Source of the DNA: Atopsyche davidsoni
Taxonomy: Eukaryota > Arthropoda > Insecta > Trichoptera > Hydrobiosidae
NCBI GenBank assembly: GCA_022113835.1
Contig: JAILWY010000026.1
Location: 826,001 to 890,000, forward strand
Length of the DNA: 64,000 bases
Direction: 5' to 3'
The notes beneath the pieces are model-generated. The model was not told the origin of the DNA. It saw only the letters and a list, made by a program, of their open reading frames with translations, and searched no databases. Shown piece after piece: positions 48,561 to 61,950 of this stretch. The position numbers and the translations under genes were made by a program. Within the stretch, counting starts at the first letter, position 1, and the number at the start of each line of letters is the position of its first letter.

Positions 48561-48860
48561 CCCTCGAACGGTAATTTGTAGTCTACGGTCAAGGATCCTA
48601 CCGGATATTCACTCCGCCCGGAGCGGTTCAGTCACACCGGAACCGCGAATCGGCGTTTATCAAATCGCTCCTTTGTAATTTATGCGCCCGGCTTTAGGAC
48701 ACAGACCGGTCGGATCGCTTTTGAATCGGTTTCGCCGCTGCGAGCCCTCGAGCCGAGTAAAAGTTCCCGCCGGGCCTCTTAGCCGGCCAATTTAAAACTC
48801 CAGTAAATGGTTCGACCTGCGGATTATCGGCCGCAATTAATTTCTAATTTGCACAAAATT
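48561..48860. promoter_or_regulatory. Compact CpG-rich block, candidate conserved non-coding element
   Basis: A sharply bounded 300-bp unique block rich in CCGG/CGG words and lacking repeats. It ends in homeodomain-type ATTAATTTCTAATTTG sequence. There is no consistent frame. By appearance it resembles the conserved non-coding elements around developmental genes, but conservation cannot be judged from one sequence. Confidence 0.35.
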
Positions 48861-51762
48861 TATTGAACTATTGTATGTCGTATTTTTTTTCCTCCTCGGA
48901 TTCGATTTGCACAATGAGGGCTCCGGATGATTAATGGCGCGTTCTTGCACCGCCTACCGTGCTTATTGCGCCCGTACCATATAATATTTTGATTAAATTG
49001 ATTTTTACTGTTACTCAAAGTAGGCATTATTTTTAAATGTGGTACAGCCATCGACTGGAAAGAAACAATTACTGCATTGAAATTTTTGTCTTGATAGCTA
49101 AAAACAGGTGAGATGTGTTCCGTATGAATAACTCCCTCGTTTATACGATGGTAATCCCTTTTTGTCTTAAAGTTGTAACATATTTAAATCTTTAACTTAA
49201 ATATCAAAATGTCATTAGTTCGAATCGCGGATTGCGTGTCGTGAGTCAATTCCCGGATTCGTTGCTGAACCGAGTCCATCGCTTGTCTCCTTGGGAGTTG
49301 CAGGCCCTGCCTTGTCAGTGCCCTGCCAGTCGCCTTGCCCACTCAGGCATCTTGGCCGCTCAATCGGACCACGAGCACTCGATGACATGCTTTTTTAGGA
49401 TTATTATCTTAATTCCACGACTGTGTATTTATTTAAGGTTAAACATGAAAGTCATAATTGATTAATTTTGGATATTATAAAAATATAATTGTATCGATCT
49501 TACATGATTTTTTTTTCACTTGTCCAGAGAAAGTAAATATTTATTGTTTTATAGGTTTCCTTACAAATATTGAACCTGATAATTATGTCACAAAAACACA
49601 AATCACTTTAGTATCTTCTTATCGGTTTACTTAAATTGCACTCGACGAATTTGTGTGTTTTTCTCTTCATCGTTCCATTAACGCCCTGTTTTAGCATACA
49701 CTACAACGATGGATAATTTATAAATAATATCCTATCTCGGACTTTAATCGGTAGTACAGAGTCACGAAATTGTAACAAAATATATTTTTTAAAGACAATA
49801 CATAGAATCTAAAGTGTATGACGTACTTAAAATATTTGTGTCGGTATAGCTCTCGTTAAGCAGTTTTAATTCAGATCTGCGGTTAGAGCATTGCCAGTGA
49901 TGTATTTCACGAGCTAGTTGCCGGTACACGGTGGACTTGGCTGTACGTCGCGGCATGTAAATATTGATAATCCCGACCGATGGCCCGCGCTTGTCTTCTC
50001 GCGAGCGACGAATCGGGAAGGAATCACCATCACCTGCCGGAAGTTTGCGCCGCGGCGGCAAATGCGGCGAATTGAATGGCCGGAGAGTCGGCGTGGAGTT
50101 ATCTTTACCCGTCCGAAACAACTTTCATTCTGTCTGCCCAAAATAGGTTAGATGTATTTAAAGAATTACACAGGAAATTAAAATATCTTGTGTTTGTTTC
50201 TTTTTTTTTTATCTTAACTACGAAAAGTTAAAATTTACATAGAGTATAATGGCCCCTTTCTCCATTGTCATCTCGCGGCTCGGAGCTCTCGAGACTCAAA
50301 TGTTGTGCTTTGGCTGCATTATGCATGCGGTGCTCTGTAATGAGGTGACAGCAATGCTTCGCACGTGGCGCGCGTCACGTGCATCCTACTAACCTTTCTT
50401 ACAACGAGTCGCGCGGGCCCTTCGTCTGTTGCATTCTAGGCCTCACCCATCATTATTCTTAAATTAACATAATAAAGATTTTTAATTTACACAATTAAGA
50501 TATAAATATGAGCGATGTTTGTTTCTAATTAGAAACTTACAAAAATGTTTACAGCGATATAAATTTATAGTTATGTTATGGCTAGACGCAAAGTCCGATG
50601 TATTTTTACCGTTGATCTGTAGACACGTGTTAAAGTGTTTGTGGTTTCCGGTGTTGATTGGTTTTAATGTAACTCAGACCTTTCTATAAAATATACGCAT
50701 ATAAAGACTGAATTTAATTTAACCTGGTAGTATCGAAAAAAGATTTTCGGCTTAGATGTTATGCGAATCTCCAATCGAAATCAGGGCTATTTTGAAAACC
50801 AGAAACTAGTCCATAGAGGGGAGAGGATCTCAAGAGCTTGCAACTCTGTGAGGTTTTTATATAATCCTTGTACACTATTGGAATCTTATATAAAAAGTCT
50901 TATTGTAGCTTCAAATAAATTGTAAAAAAGCCTCGGAAAGAGTTACGATTTTTAATTGATTTTTTTAAACTGAAGTATGTGGGGGTACCTCTTTCTCACC
51001 TATTTTTTCGTCAGTGTAGACACAAAATACAATAGTACCAAAAACGATGATCTCTCTCTGGAATATATGAAATGTATTAAACTGTATTTTTTATCTATGT
51101 CGTCATTTGTAATGTCTGTTCGAGTAATTCGAAAATGACCGAGCACAATAATACAGTTTGGAGGTCATTTTTCAAGTCGCGGTGAACTTTTGACCGTTGG
51201 TCTGTGTCTATAGGTTTACCAGTGAAGTAAAAAAAATATATGTTTTATTGAGTATTATAAAATTTATTTAATACGTGTATTTGAATGTTGAGTACGTTGA
51301 ATATTATTGCGAATCTGATTCAAATATTTGCTATCTTGTTTGGATCACTCTATTTGTATTGATAAAGGAAAATTACGAATACATCGATTCTATGGACGCT
51401 CAGCTGCCTAAACAAAGTGCACGAATACCAACATGTTACCTCCAATTCCGCTGCAGTAGTCTTGTTGTCGCAGTGACAAAATTAGCATCATTGTATTCTC
51501 CATACGCTTCAAGGCCGTACATATGTCGCTCGACATCTCTTTTCAAGGTAAAAAAAAACAGCTGTCTATGCTTTATTAATATTTGTTTTATTTGGTCGTT
51601 TTTGGAAACGCCTGATATATCTCATGTTCTACTGTAAGCGCACAAACATCCTGAAGTTTTCTGTTGTTGACAATATTACATTGATGTGGGTATTCAAAAT
51701 TATTTTTATTCCTAGGTTAAATATATAAGGATCTAACATGTAAGATTGTTCATAAAATATGA
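48861..51762. other. Mixed non-coding tract
   Basis: No supported gene. The 49900-50140 patch is CpG-rich with four mutually overlapping frames on both strands. Another lies at 50260-50440. A plus frame at 51275-51637 (120 codons) in AT-rich DNA is longer than most, but matches nothing I know and has no splice-site support. Confidence 0.45.
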
Positions 51763-51810
51763 TCGATTAGCTCTCGTGGTACGCGGCGGTCGTGAGTTCG
51801 CCCGTGTAAT
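51763..51810 (+). mobile_element. Possible SINE head remnant
   Basis: GGTCGTGAGTTCGCCC (51788-51803) resembles a B-box. The A-box-like GATTAGCTCTCGTGGT (51764-51779) is poor and too close. Low confidence. Confidence 0.3.
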
Positions 51811-53030
51811 GTGTCCCTGATCGTGGATTCATATAAATTTGACGAGCACTTCATGTATTGGAAAGTTAACTGGAATGTTCAGACGTACTTAAATTGAATT
51901 CGTTTTTCAATAAAATATTATTTCACCGCTACTCCATTAGTTAAGTGTTAGTAGTGTTTTAGAAAAAAAATGTATATAAACAGAACGAAAGTAGAAATTT
52001 TAATAGCACAGGTAAATTATACTAGTTGTTAATTTTACTGTACAATGTAAATTAACTTTTATATGATTCAAACATCCGTCTCGGAAACCGGAATGTAATT
52101 TTATAAAATTCTTTTAGTTGACAATTGGATTTCGAAAAAATACTGAAACCTTTTTAAAAATATTTATCCATTCGTTTGTTAGTATATATTGCTAACTTAA
52201 CCTTACCGCATTATCACATGTGTACATTTTATTACTATGAAATTTTGAAAGCAGGATTTAAACCTGTTATTCAGAAAGTTACTAGGATTATTACCAACTC
52301 GGCATAATAACTGGTTGCATTGTATTTATTTTGCAAAGGAATTTGCAATTTTTATTCAGTTCAATAATTGATAAACTCTCAATTGCTAATAATTGGCTGT
52401 TGTGTGAAATTTTATATTGAATAAGCCGAGTAATTTCTGATTTACGAGTAAGAAAATTTTAATTGTCCAATTAGTTCAGCAATGGTTGTGATAATCATTT
52501 AATTGCAAAATAATACTTTTAATTTATTGTCAACTAAGTCGGCTTGGAGGTTTCGGTTAGTTCACTCGAAGCTCTATTCTTTCCCGTACAAGCTTATGAA
52601 TTCCCAACTGACGGAGACTGTCGATTCCGAGATTGGAATGATTATATTTGCTTAGCTCAGTAAAAATATTTTTTTTTCATTAGTCGAGATAACACACTCA
52701 TAGTTACGTTAGAAAAAACTCAAGCACTCAATGTGATATTCTCGAGATGGTTTCCTGTCGACAACGGATCGATCGATTTTACACAATTATCGTAATTTCT
52801 AGAATTATTTTAACGATTTTATGGAGAGTACAAAGTACATCGAAGATTTATTTTCCTACTTATCATTTTCTTCGCCACTTATTAGTCGTAAAAAATGTAA
52901 TCAATATTTGTATGCATCGTCCATACTCAAAACATTTAAATTGATGAATGAAAGTCTGCTTACCGGATATTAAAAAAAATATATATTATTTTTATCGTAG
53001 TTATTATTCTACCTTTCCAAAAGCACGGGG
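51811..53030. other. AT-rich non-coding tract
   Basis: No supported gene and no visible structure beyond homopolymers. Confidence 0.55.
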
Positions 53031-55000
53031 GGTCACGGAGAGTGTGCGATTCGCGCAATGGTAAATCAAGATTACTACCAAAGATCTTTCGCTTATTGGA
53101 TTGATTCCGACTTCAATTGAGGCCTCATCTTTGCTCGGAGATCGGGCGACTTCCGCAAACTAATTTCGCGTCGGGAAACACTCCGCAGAAGCTCATCACA
53201 ACATTGACTCATCTATTAGATCATAATCGAGTTTAAGTCAATTTCCTGAGAGGATCAGAGGTGGACGTGCCCGCGCCGGCGCGCAGATGTGGGTCATTAA
53301 CACTCGCGCGGCCTTCTGCGCCGCCGTGATGATTCTCTCTGCTGAGTGCGAATGAAAGTCGTCGCCGAGCTCGCGGATCGTATCGCTCGTTAGCGTGGAC
53401 TTCTCCAAAACTCAATTTAATGCAGGTTCTCGCAAAAGCCGCGTCGGCTATCGGCCTCTATTCTACTCGGCTTTGGCTTTTAAAATCGCAACTTGTTATT
53501 CCTTGTTGGTAAGATCGAAGCGGTAATGAACACTCCGAGTGCGTGCTAGCGGATACTTGTCGGCTGAAATGCGATCCGGGATAGACTAGCGGCAGGGCGC
53601 GAGCTAAACCGACGCCCACTGCGGCGTCTCGCGGGCGCGATCCTCGGATTGCGTGGCGCTCTTGGCGTTCGCATCGCATGGGAGAGGAAGCCTCGAGGAG
53701 CGCGGTTTCTCTCTAACTCGTCGCCGCTCAACGCAGCCGATATGCAGGGGGCCTCGCTCCAACTGCCGGGGCCCGCGCCTCCGCGCCTCCACGCCTCCCC
53801 AGACAGCGGGGCGCCCAGGGCGCGGGGAAAGTCTCCTCGTGGGGCTCATCAGATCTCAGCGTCCTCCGCGCATGTCTCTTTCGACTGAAATATTACTACC
53901 GCCTTGTAGTTCCACCCGTGTAAGGCTATTGCAGCCGTCGGTCACATATTCGCGCGATGCTCGACAGCACCGAACCTCTTCGCCGTAGATTGTCTCGTTA
54001 CCGCGCATAATTTATAGCATTTGTATTTATTACAAAGAAAGCTGTATTTCACAAACTCAGATCTTGATGTATTATTTATTGTATGCAATATTACGGCTAA
54101 CATATGTAAGGAGATCGGCTCGGTTGCCCGTGAAAGCCTATTTATGGGGACTCGACATTATAATGAGTACTTCCAGTGATAACCCGACTCGTAGCTTTCG
54201 TTTCGATAATGCGATACCGCAAGAAGAATTTTTACTTTTAAATCAACTTTCCTCGATGAATTTTCTCAAGCCCTCGTTGTCGCTTATGATATATCGAGAC
54301 CGCTTCCGCGACATCCGACGTTCGACCGGCACCAATTAATACCAGATCTTCAGACGGCGCCTGTCGCGACTCTTTCGTGCCTAGTTTCATTTTTGTTTTG
54401 ACATCGGATACTTTCGTGATCATCTCATTAAACGAGTTACGCTTTCGACGGTCCGGCTGTATATCGTCGTATCGCTCGGGGGAAGTTTTTTTATTTAGTT
54501 ATTCGAGACCCAGCCGAGTTGATAATCGGAAAGAAGTGCACGTTTCTCTTATCGCGAAGCCGACCGAGGTTTCAGATCTGGTCGTGCTCTATCGGCCATC
54601 AACCGGCAGCAGGAGATGGTATCGTCTGCTCGGACCCTATCGTCTTCCTAGCTCGGGCCACCGTCTTCCGCTCCGGCGGCGGGTCTTCTCACGATCGCAG
54701 CTGGAGATAGCGGTGCTGCTCGCGCCCGTCGCGCCTGCTGCGGGCGCCGGGAGGGCGCCTGGTGGGTGCCGGGTGGGCGCCGGGTGGGCGTCGGGAGGGC
54801 GCTGGGCCTGCGGTCCCCGCCGTTTGACGAGGCAGTATATTAATTACCGCGTCGTGTGGGCAGCGGAGTTTGTTCAGCGCGGAATCTTGGGATTTATGGC
54901 GTCTTCTCCGCCGCGCCATGCGAGTTTATCTACGAAGGTATCTTTTTTAATATGTGATTTATGGTTTATTTATAGTATGTTTTCTATTGTGGCCGTAACT
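53031..55000. other. Largest CpG-rich island
   Basis: A 2-kb GC/CpG-rich block, densest at 53230-53990 and 54560-54930. It carries overlapping frames on both strands, including the longest in the window (54377-55003, 208 codons, plus). That frame runs through an 11-bp minisatellite, shows no domain, and its composition shifts abruptly, so I treat it as chance. A possible short exon would end at AAG|GTATCT (54935/54936). The island may hold promoter or enhancer sequence. Confidence 0.5.
54746..54806. repeat. 11-bp minisatellite (GCCGGGTGGGC)n
   Basis: About 5.5 copies of GCCGGGTGGGC with single-base variants (AGGGC, GTCGGG). It creates the Gly/Ala-rich stretch of the frame that crosses it. 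Confidence 0.88.
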
Positions 55001-57480
55001 TAATATCCTGCAGCGAAACATAAAAGTACTTAAGTAAACATTCATTCTCTCCAACAGTAGATATTAATGCGGTAATTTTAGATTTTTTAATGCCTTAACG
55101 TTGATCTATCACTTAAATATTATTTACGGCAAATCCTTAAAAAATATTTTTCCCGTATTATTTTATTACTGAACGTGGTTTGAGTTAGTTGATATATTTA
55201 TAGTATATAAATATATATATTCTTATTTCAAATTACTTTAAAAGAGATGAAAGCTCCACAATTTCCCTTCCGCACTTGCTGCATTATAAAGCAAATTCTG
55301 AAGACACGTCTAGCTACAGAAATCGTTATATAGACGGTTAGTTTTCCCACCAATGTAAAAAAATATGACTAAGACATAATTTTGACTATTCAAAAAAAAA
55401 AACATATTCCGTTCTTTCCTGTTTGTTTTTCTAGCTAACTGATTTCTATGTACTGAAATAAATTGTTGACTACACACAACGGAATTTAGATACTCATCGG
55501 TGTATTTCACCTATTAAAAAAAATCAACGAACGCTGGCTTAAATTGCAATACTCCAAATTTGGACAACACACATGAATAAGCAAACAGTGAATAGGTCAT
55601 ATTTTTAAAGTAGCCCTTGAAAGGCGGAAGCGCTCTTAAACTAAAATACCGTTATCTCTTAGCCATTTCGGTATTTATTTATTCATTTCTTCTGAAACAT
55701 TGAGGATATGCCTAGAACTTCCGATGGGTGCTATTTTTTCTACTACATACTGGTTTTCATGTTGACGGATCTCATCTATTGCGCCTCGGTTATTTTTTTA
55801 TATCGCTTTATAAAATGTATCAATGTATCTACATCACACCGGCAAACGGGCAAGGAGTAGGTTTGTAGTTCACTTCTGGCCATAAGCAGAAGACATATAA
55901 GGAGGAGAACGAATCGATGTTGCACAGCTCCCCCGACGTGGTGTCGGTAAATCTTTATATGGAAACTTGCTAATTAATACGGCCGCTCTTCTCGTCGCGG
56001 CGATAGACTGAATGCTCGCCGTCCTTCTCTGACGGGGCAAGTCCGCGTCTAGTTGGCGAGGAGATGGTTTCCAGGTATTCAGTGCTGAATTGTTACACCT
56101 GCAAAAAACCCGTAGTATGTAGGTGCTCTGATAGTTATAGGAAGCGATTACACTTCACAATGAACACTTTAGGTGTGGATTGTTCATCAATCGAGTCGTG
56201 ATGGCCCAACGCTCACTGGGTAGTGGCGCACCGTGACATCGGCTGTAAAGAAAGCTTATTTGTCGACCTAGTTAGAGAATTGCACTAGTTTTTGAATGCA
56301 ATGTCATTAGCTGTTTATTAAGTTTGCCCACAATAAAACGCTTATCATTTCAATTAAAAATGTTTGATTGCTTAACTTAAAAGTTTACTAATTATTTTTT
56401 TGTAATGCGTGTGTGAGTGAGTTTATTTGCGCCAAGATTTATAAAACAACATAGCGAAAAAACACTCACAATTGAAAGCAGCATTCGAAGCTGTTGATCG
56501 TTGATATTTTGTGTAATGGATCATTATCTTTCTTTTGCGTGCTGGATTTTAAATATCGTTTTAAATACGTCAAGTGGCTTGCAAGCGACCGATTGGGAGA
56601 AAAACTGGTAAAGCGAGGCGGGTTTTCGGACTCGTGCGCCGTGCAAGTACTCGCGTTGCGCCATATCTGTCATTTTGTTCATCGCGTGTGCGGCCCTCTA
56701 GACCTCTAGAGGACCGGACCGCTGACTTGGGATTCATTACAATATTGCGACCGACGGCTCATTTCAGAACCGTTTGTGGATCAACTCTCAATAGGAAACA
56801 TCTCGCATCTCATCAAAAATCTCATATGTAGTGTTATTTTTCGGCAACAAAATTAACTTCAATATTTCGTAATTCTTGGGTATTGCCGATACCTTAGTTT
56901 TTGATGTACCAAAAAAATAGTTCAATAATTTTTATTCAAAATCAGTCATTTTTTACACTATTGTTACATAAAAAGCCAAACAAAGCTTACTCCTTTTTAT
57001 TCGATAAAAAATGTACACGTATTCTTGTGTTTACAATGCAATTTATCAAATATAATCATTTTACAAATAATAAAAACTATATCGTGTTGTATATGCACAC
57101 CCGCGAGATAAATAACCATTGATATAAAATTCTGACATTCGTCTACCTAAACGTAAATTACTATGTTTGAAAATAAAATAATATATGTATAATCTGGTCT
57201 GTTTCTGCATAAGTGATACTTGTGTGTATGTTTTTAAATTAGCGGTACGTAGATTTTTCATGATTATATGTTTGCGTTGTTACTTTTGCGAAGTGTACTC
57301 GCAGTTACGTGCCCTGGAGAAATACATGTGAAAAGTAAATAAAATATCATATCGTTTCACTATACACAATATCAATTTGCAGTACGTATTTATCGGCCGT
57401 CACATAATTTGATGTTCCGGGATAGTCTGCTTCCGATGTTACGGTATTGTCAGGCGAAAGTAACTTCACAATCAATTATA
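55001..57480. other. Non-coding tract
   Basis: No supported gene. 55840-56070 and 56570-56790 are moderately GC-rich unique patches. The rest is AT-rich with chance frames. Confidence 0.45.
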
Positions 57481-57735
57481 GCGATAAACATCAATAACGG
57501 AACAGAGCGCCACGTGCGCCACAGTCGCAGCGGCCCATTGTTTGCGATGACTCTCTGGCGTGTTGGCGTGTTGGCGTGCTGGCGTGTTGGCGTGCTGGCG
57601 TGCTGCGTGTTGGCGTGCTAGCGCGCTGGCGTGCACAGCCGCGCCGCTTCCGCGAACGCGAGATTTCAATAATTGGGCTCTGCAGCCGGCGAGCTCCACG
57701 CGTGCTCGCGCTGGCGAGGCGACGAGTGCATTTTC
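57481..57735. other. CpG-rich patch with minisatellite
   Basis: GC-rich block containing the 8-bp array below. Short frames on both strands are repeat-driven Cys/Trp-rich or Gln/His-rich sequences and not genes. Confidence 0.5.
57556..57634. repeat. 8-bp minisatellite (TGGCGTGY)10
   Basis: Ten tandem units of TGGCGTGT or TGGCGTGC. One lacks a base (TGCGTGT at about 57602) and one carries substitutions (TAGCGCGC). Because the unit is not a multiple of three, all frames cycle through it. Confidence 0.93.
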
Positions 57736-60700
57736 TAATATGCATTTATTCGCACCTCATAGTACAATTCCAATAAATAATTGTTATTGAATAAATATGA
57801 GTATAACTAAATGGTTAACGAGACTACTATAATAGAGTAAAAGATTTAACGCCTTACAGAAATATTGTAACGATGCCTCTATAAGCGACGACGATGAATC
57901 AGCGTACCGTCAGGCAAATAGTTCAACATTATTAGTATTATCATTATTTTGTATAGTAATAAAAATTATATTGATACTTGAATTGAATACTTTTGGAATG
58001 TAAAAATGAAAGATCTGGTTGCAGGTTTTGGCGGTCGTCGCCAAAAGCGCGCTGCTTCGATTTGTTTAGTTTTAAAATGCATTTGTTATTATTATTACTT
58101 GTTATTTTTATTAATTGCAAATGACTCCATCATCAGGACCGAAATATCGGATAAAAACTTACAAATCGACTCGGTTTAGAATTTAAGAAAACAATTTTTC
58201 GTATTCGAGTATTTATCACCCGCTCGAGACTTCCGATTGTTCCGTTATATATTAAAATGTCTATACCACCGGTTTCATGAATCGTTCTTCACGAGAATTG
58301 CCTTTAATGATACAATATATTTCAAAAGCTTTAGATACATGCCTTATAAAGTACAGTAAATAATTGGTCTAGAAAATTGAAGATGAATTTCAAAGCAGTG
58401 ATCGTATAAGCCGCAGTATTCGAATGTCTACAATAGGTCGTAAAAAGTGACCTTTTGTATAACAAGTGATTTATTAACATCATTACTTGGGCATATCCTT
58501 TAAATGATTTCTTATTATCTAGTCACGATAGTGCCATTACATTACTAATGTTTGCTGATATTTCAGTTAATTATGGGTATAATCGAACAAATAAAATCGA
58601 ATAATCGACTCTTTAATTAGTTCGTAAGTTTATGGACGAATTTATCAATTGATTGGCCAATAACAGTAAAGCATATCCCACTCGGGGATTCGAAACAAAT
58701 CATCGTCAAATTTAAAATCTAAAAATCGCGCGAAAATCATTCGATTGTAAATCAGATTTGAATTGCTTCGTTTTTAAAAGTGGGTCATTTGACCATCGCT
58801 GATGGGAGTGCGCGGGGCTCTCGTTGGGCCGCCCCCGAGGCGCGCGGGCTGCCTGTCATTAGTTTTTCATTGCACGTCTTAACAAGCACACATTTTCCCA
58901 CCGAGCTATGACGGCGTTTCAGATTCTTTTTGTTTTCATTCCATGGGGAAAAATTGATGTACCGGTATTCTGTATTGCAATAATTACCTGCGAGGTGGTT
59001 TGGGGTTTTAATGATTTAATTAATTTGATAAATTTATTTTGTCATGTTATTTAAAATTAAAATTCCACGTCCAAGTTGGACCTAAATGCAATATTGAAGG
59101 CGTTTTTTTTTATGTGGGCTCAACGGTTCGAGTGTCGACTCGATTGAGAGGTCGATCGTTTAGTATAATTAGTTGCATAGGTTATTTGTACTTGTTGTTA
59201 TTATAATTTTATATAACTGATTATTATAATTTTTTCACTAAGACTGTCGCGCCTTTCTCGCTCTTACAACGTCACGACGACTTTGAGATTTAATTTCAAC
59301 ATCAGAGATCCATTTTGTGTTGCTATAATCTTAATTTGCGGCATTTCCTTTGCGTGCCACGTACGGGGCAATTAATGATTTATATTTTGCAAATTATAAA
59401 CGCTGCAATTTTTCGCATCGTGAGAATTGGGAAAATTTACTGTCTCATTATGTGAATTTCTGCATTTAAATGAACCTCGTCTGCAATTTTTTTTAAATAT
59501 AATATTCGTTGCACTTTGTTGCGGAGCAAAGTTAATAAATAAAAAAATAGTCATAAAATATGTGTGTTGCTTTGTATGGCAGAATACAATACATATGCTG
59601 TATATATACAAATTTCTATTTAACAAAAATTTTCACACAAATTTATTTATAATCCGAGTGAGAGTTCTGAGAAAACATCAAAATATGCAAATATTTAAAA
59701 ATATTCCTGTTTGTATATATAAAAGCGTTCTGAATTTGAACTTTGTGTATAGTAAAGAATTTATGCTATAAAATTATACTTGTGTTTATTTTCATATTTC
59801 TTAAGTCCAGTGCTTTATTAAATAAATTCTTTATTAAATACATATTTTAAAAAATACACATTAAATATAAATTAAATTTTACATTCACAACATGCTTTAT
59901 TTTAAATTATGAACACTATAGTATTTATAGGGTTCATTTACATATATATTTCTAACAATATGTAATTATAACAACAAATAATCAACCGTTAAAATTCACA
60001 AACACGGCGAAGTAAATATAGTAAAACCTTAAATGTATTTATTTTATCGAAATAGTTTGTTGTCATATGATTTTATTATTACTCATTGCTCTTGTTGGCA
60101 TTTCCGAGCCACGCACAGAACCCTCGATATGTTCCTGTGAAAGTGTGAAGCGAATCGCTGTCGGCGACTGATCCAGATCTCTTCACATCAGTGCGCACTG
60201 CCGTGTCTCTGCACTCAAATCGGTTCTGTCATTATGATCTGCTCACCATCCATCAGGTGGCATCCATCAGGGTTGCCACACCACCACGCACACGAGCTTA
60301 TTTAATTCGCATTTATTTTTTAAAACTCAATTATCAATAAAATATATATAATCTACTTAAGCTTTAGGTATTGTTATATCGACGTTTGAAAGCGAAAGTG
60401 TCAATCGCCTTTCAACGACTTAGCTATTAAAAAGAATCTAACTGTATCGATAATGATAAGTACTCGGTTCTTGAGATAAACGCCACTTTATCGTTTGTTA
60501 AGTTTTCCAACGTTCTGGTCCTGGTACTGAGGCCATCTCCAGAAATTACAAAATTGATTACACATAAACGGTTATCGTTTCACATTAAATTATATTCAAA
60601 TCCCTAAAGATGGCCTAAACTAAATAAACTATAACTTCGTTTATTTTAATCAGTATTTGAAAGCGAAAAGATCTACAAAAGAAAGTCGTTCTGATGAACA

Positions 60701-60934
60701 GTGGTCATTACAAAGTGTTTGTTCAATATTAACACTAAAACTAGTCACTTTTAACTAAGGTTAAGTAGAACAAAGAGTTATTTAAACTCGACTACATTTT
60801 ATTATTACATTGGGCTTCCGTCTAAGTACAACGGTTCCAGTATATATATTTTTAAAGTAAATTCGACAGCGTGCGCACCACTTCGAACACACGCCTAAGC
60901 TACTTATTGCGGTGATAATCTGAAAGATCTAGTC
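57736..60934. other. AT-rich non-coding tract
   Basis: No supported gene. A small CpG-rich patch lies at 58790-58870. At 58124-58150 CATCAGGACCGAAATATCGG resembles the repeat-end motif in a rearranged form. 59380-60060 is very AT-rich. A GC patch is at 60090-60290. The left hAT target duplication ATCTAGTC closes the tract at 60927-60934. Confidence 0.5.
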
Positions 60935-61629
60935 CGTAGATTCCCAACCTCTTTGCAACCGCCACCCATATTGAAAGGTATTTTTTACGGCCTTACCATA
61001 TTATTACAGCTATCCCGTTAATTGCATTTTTCGTTAAATTATTAAACAATTCGTAGCCAATACAAAAACTCCTGTTGACTCACTGACTGTAATGAAGCGT
61101 AGTAGCGTAGAAGCGTGTAACGAGCTCGAATAATATTATGGTTTGTTTATCCACATCCGTGCAGCAATGCATAAGGGATTAAATTTGTGAAATTGGAAGT
61201 AGTAAATATATTATGATTGCAAAAATCTTATAGTTATAATGCCATTGAATAGTTTTTTCAAGTATGAAATGTAGATATATACAGCCATAACATGCTATCG
61301 CCCCATCGAGTCTTCTGCGCCCAGGAACCTGTAGATTATAGATTCAGGGGTCGGTTCCCACCTGCAAGGGTCCACGCCAGCGAAAATAACAATTAAGATT
61401 GCATAAAATGTGAATGGGGATCTAGAAACAACATGTTTGTTTACTTTGATATTATCCACATGTCTACTCTCCAGTAAACCGTATAAAAAAGGGGAGGCTC
61501 TGTGTCAGTACTCATAACCAAAACCACGTTGATGAATTTGTAAAAAAATAATGTAAGAAGGCAGGGGTCTACGAAAAATACGTAAAATCAGAAGGTGGTC
61601 TACGGAATAGAAACGTTTGGGGACTTGTG
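60935..61629. mobile_element. Non-autonomous hAT element 2 (695 bp)
   Basis: Left end CGTAGATTCCCAACC and right end (complement) CACAAGTCCCCAAAC are decayed hAT-type terminal repeats. Flanks ATCTAGTC (60927-60934) and GTCTAGCC (61630-61637) match at 6 of 8, both differences transitions, and fit nnnTAnnn, the target preference of Buster-type hATs. It shares internal blocks with element 1 (AGGCAGGGGT near 61559 and GGGTCCACGCCAGCGA near 61368), but has roughly 290 bp more in its left half. No transposase frame. Confidence 0.75.
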
Positions 61630-61920
61630 GTCTAGCCGAGGTCCGCTGATGAGGTCCAGCCCGGTGGCCCGCGCACGCGCCCCGGCGGTGACACACTTCC
61701 TCCGCAGCCACAATGGCCGGCGGCATCAGCTCACTTATCGCTCCATCTCCTCCGCCGGTAATATTTTTACTAGTGGCGTGCGTCCAACGCTCGAGTGCAT
61801 CGTGCACCCCAAAATAAACCGTAAAAACGGACGCACTTTGCGCGAGGTAAACCCAACCCAACATCACTTAACATGGACTTAGTGCTTTTTGTACTTGCAC
61901 GTGCTTTGTTGCTTTTATTA
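61630..61920. other. GC-rich patch next to the hAT element
   Basis: CpG-rich unique sequence directly right of the insertion. Frames on both strands overlap. No recognised product. It lies immediately upstream of the candidate splice site. Confidence 0.4.
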
Positions 61921-61950
61921 ATTTTTTTTTCTCTTTGTTAACAGGTGAGT
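61921..61950 (+). other. Strong candidate recursive splice (ratchet) site
   Basis: A T-rich pyrimidine tract (61922-61938) leads to TTAACAG|GTGAGT, junction 61944/61945. The first base after the acceptor begins a consensus donor. This matches the form (Y)nNCAG|GTRAGT known for recursive splicing in long insect introns. It is the best of the fused acceptor-donor sites I found, and implies plus-strand transcription if real. Confidence 0.45.

Noticed and set aside
49100..49115. AAACAG|GTGAGA as another ratchet site
   Set aside because: No pyrimidine tract lies just upstream; purine-rich sequence precedes the CAG.
54377..55003. 208-codon plus-strand open frame
   Set aside because: It lies in GC-rich DNA, crosses an 11-bp minisatellite, shows no domain or steady composition, and overlaps frames on the other strand.
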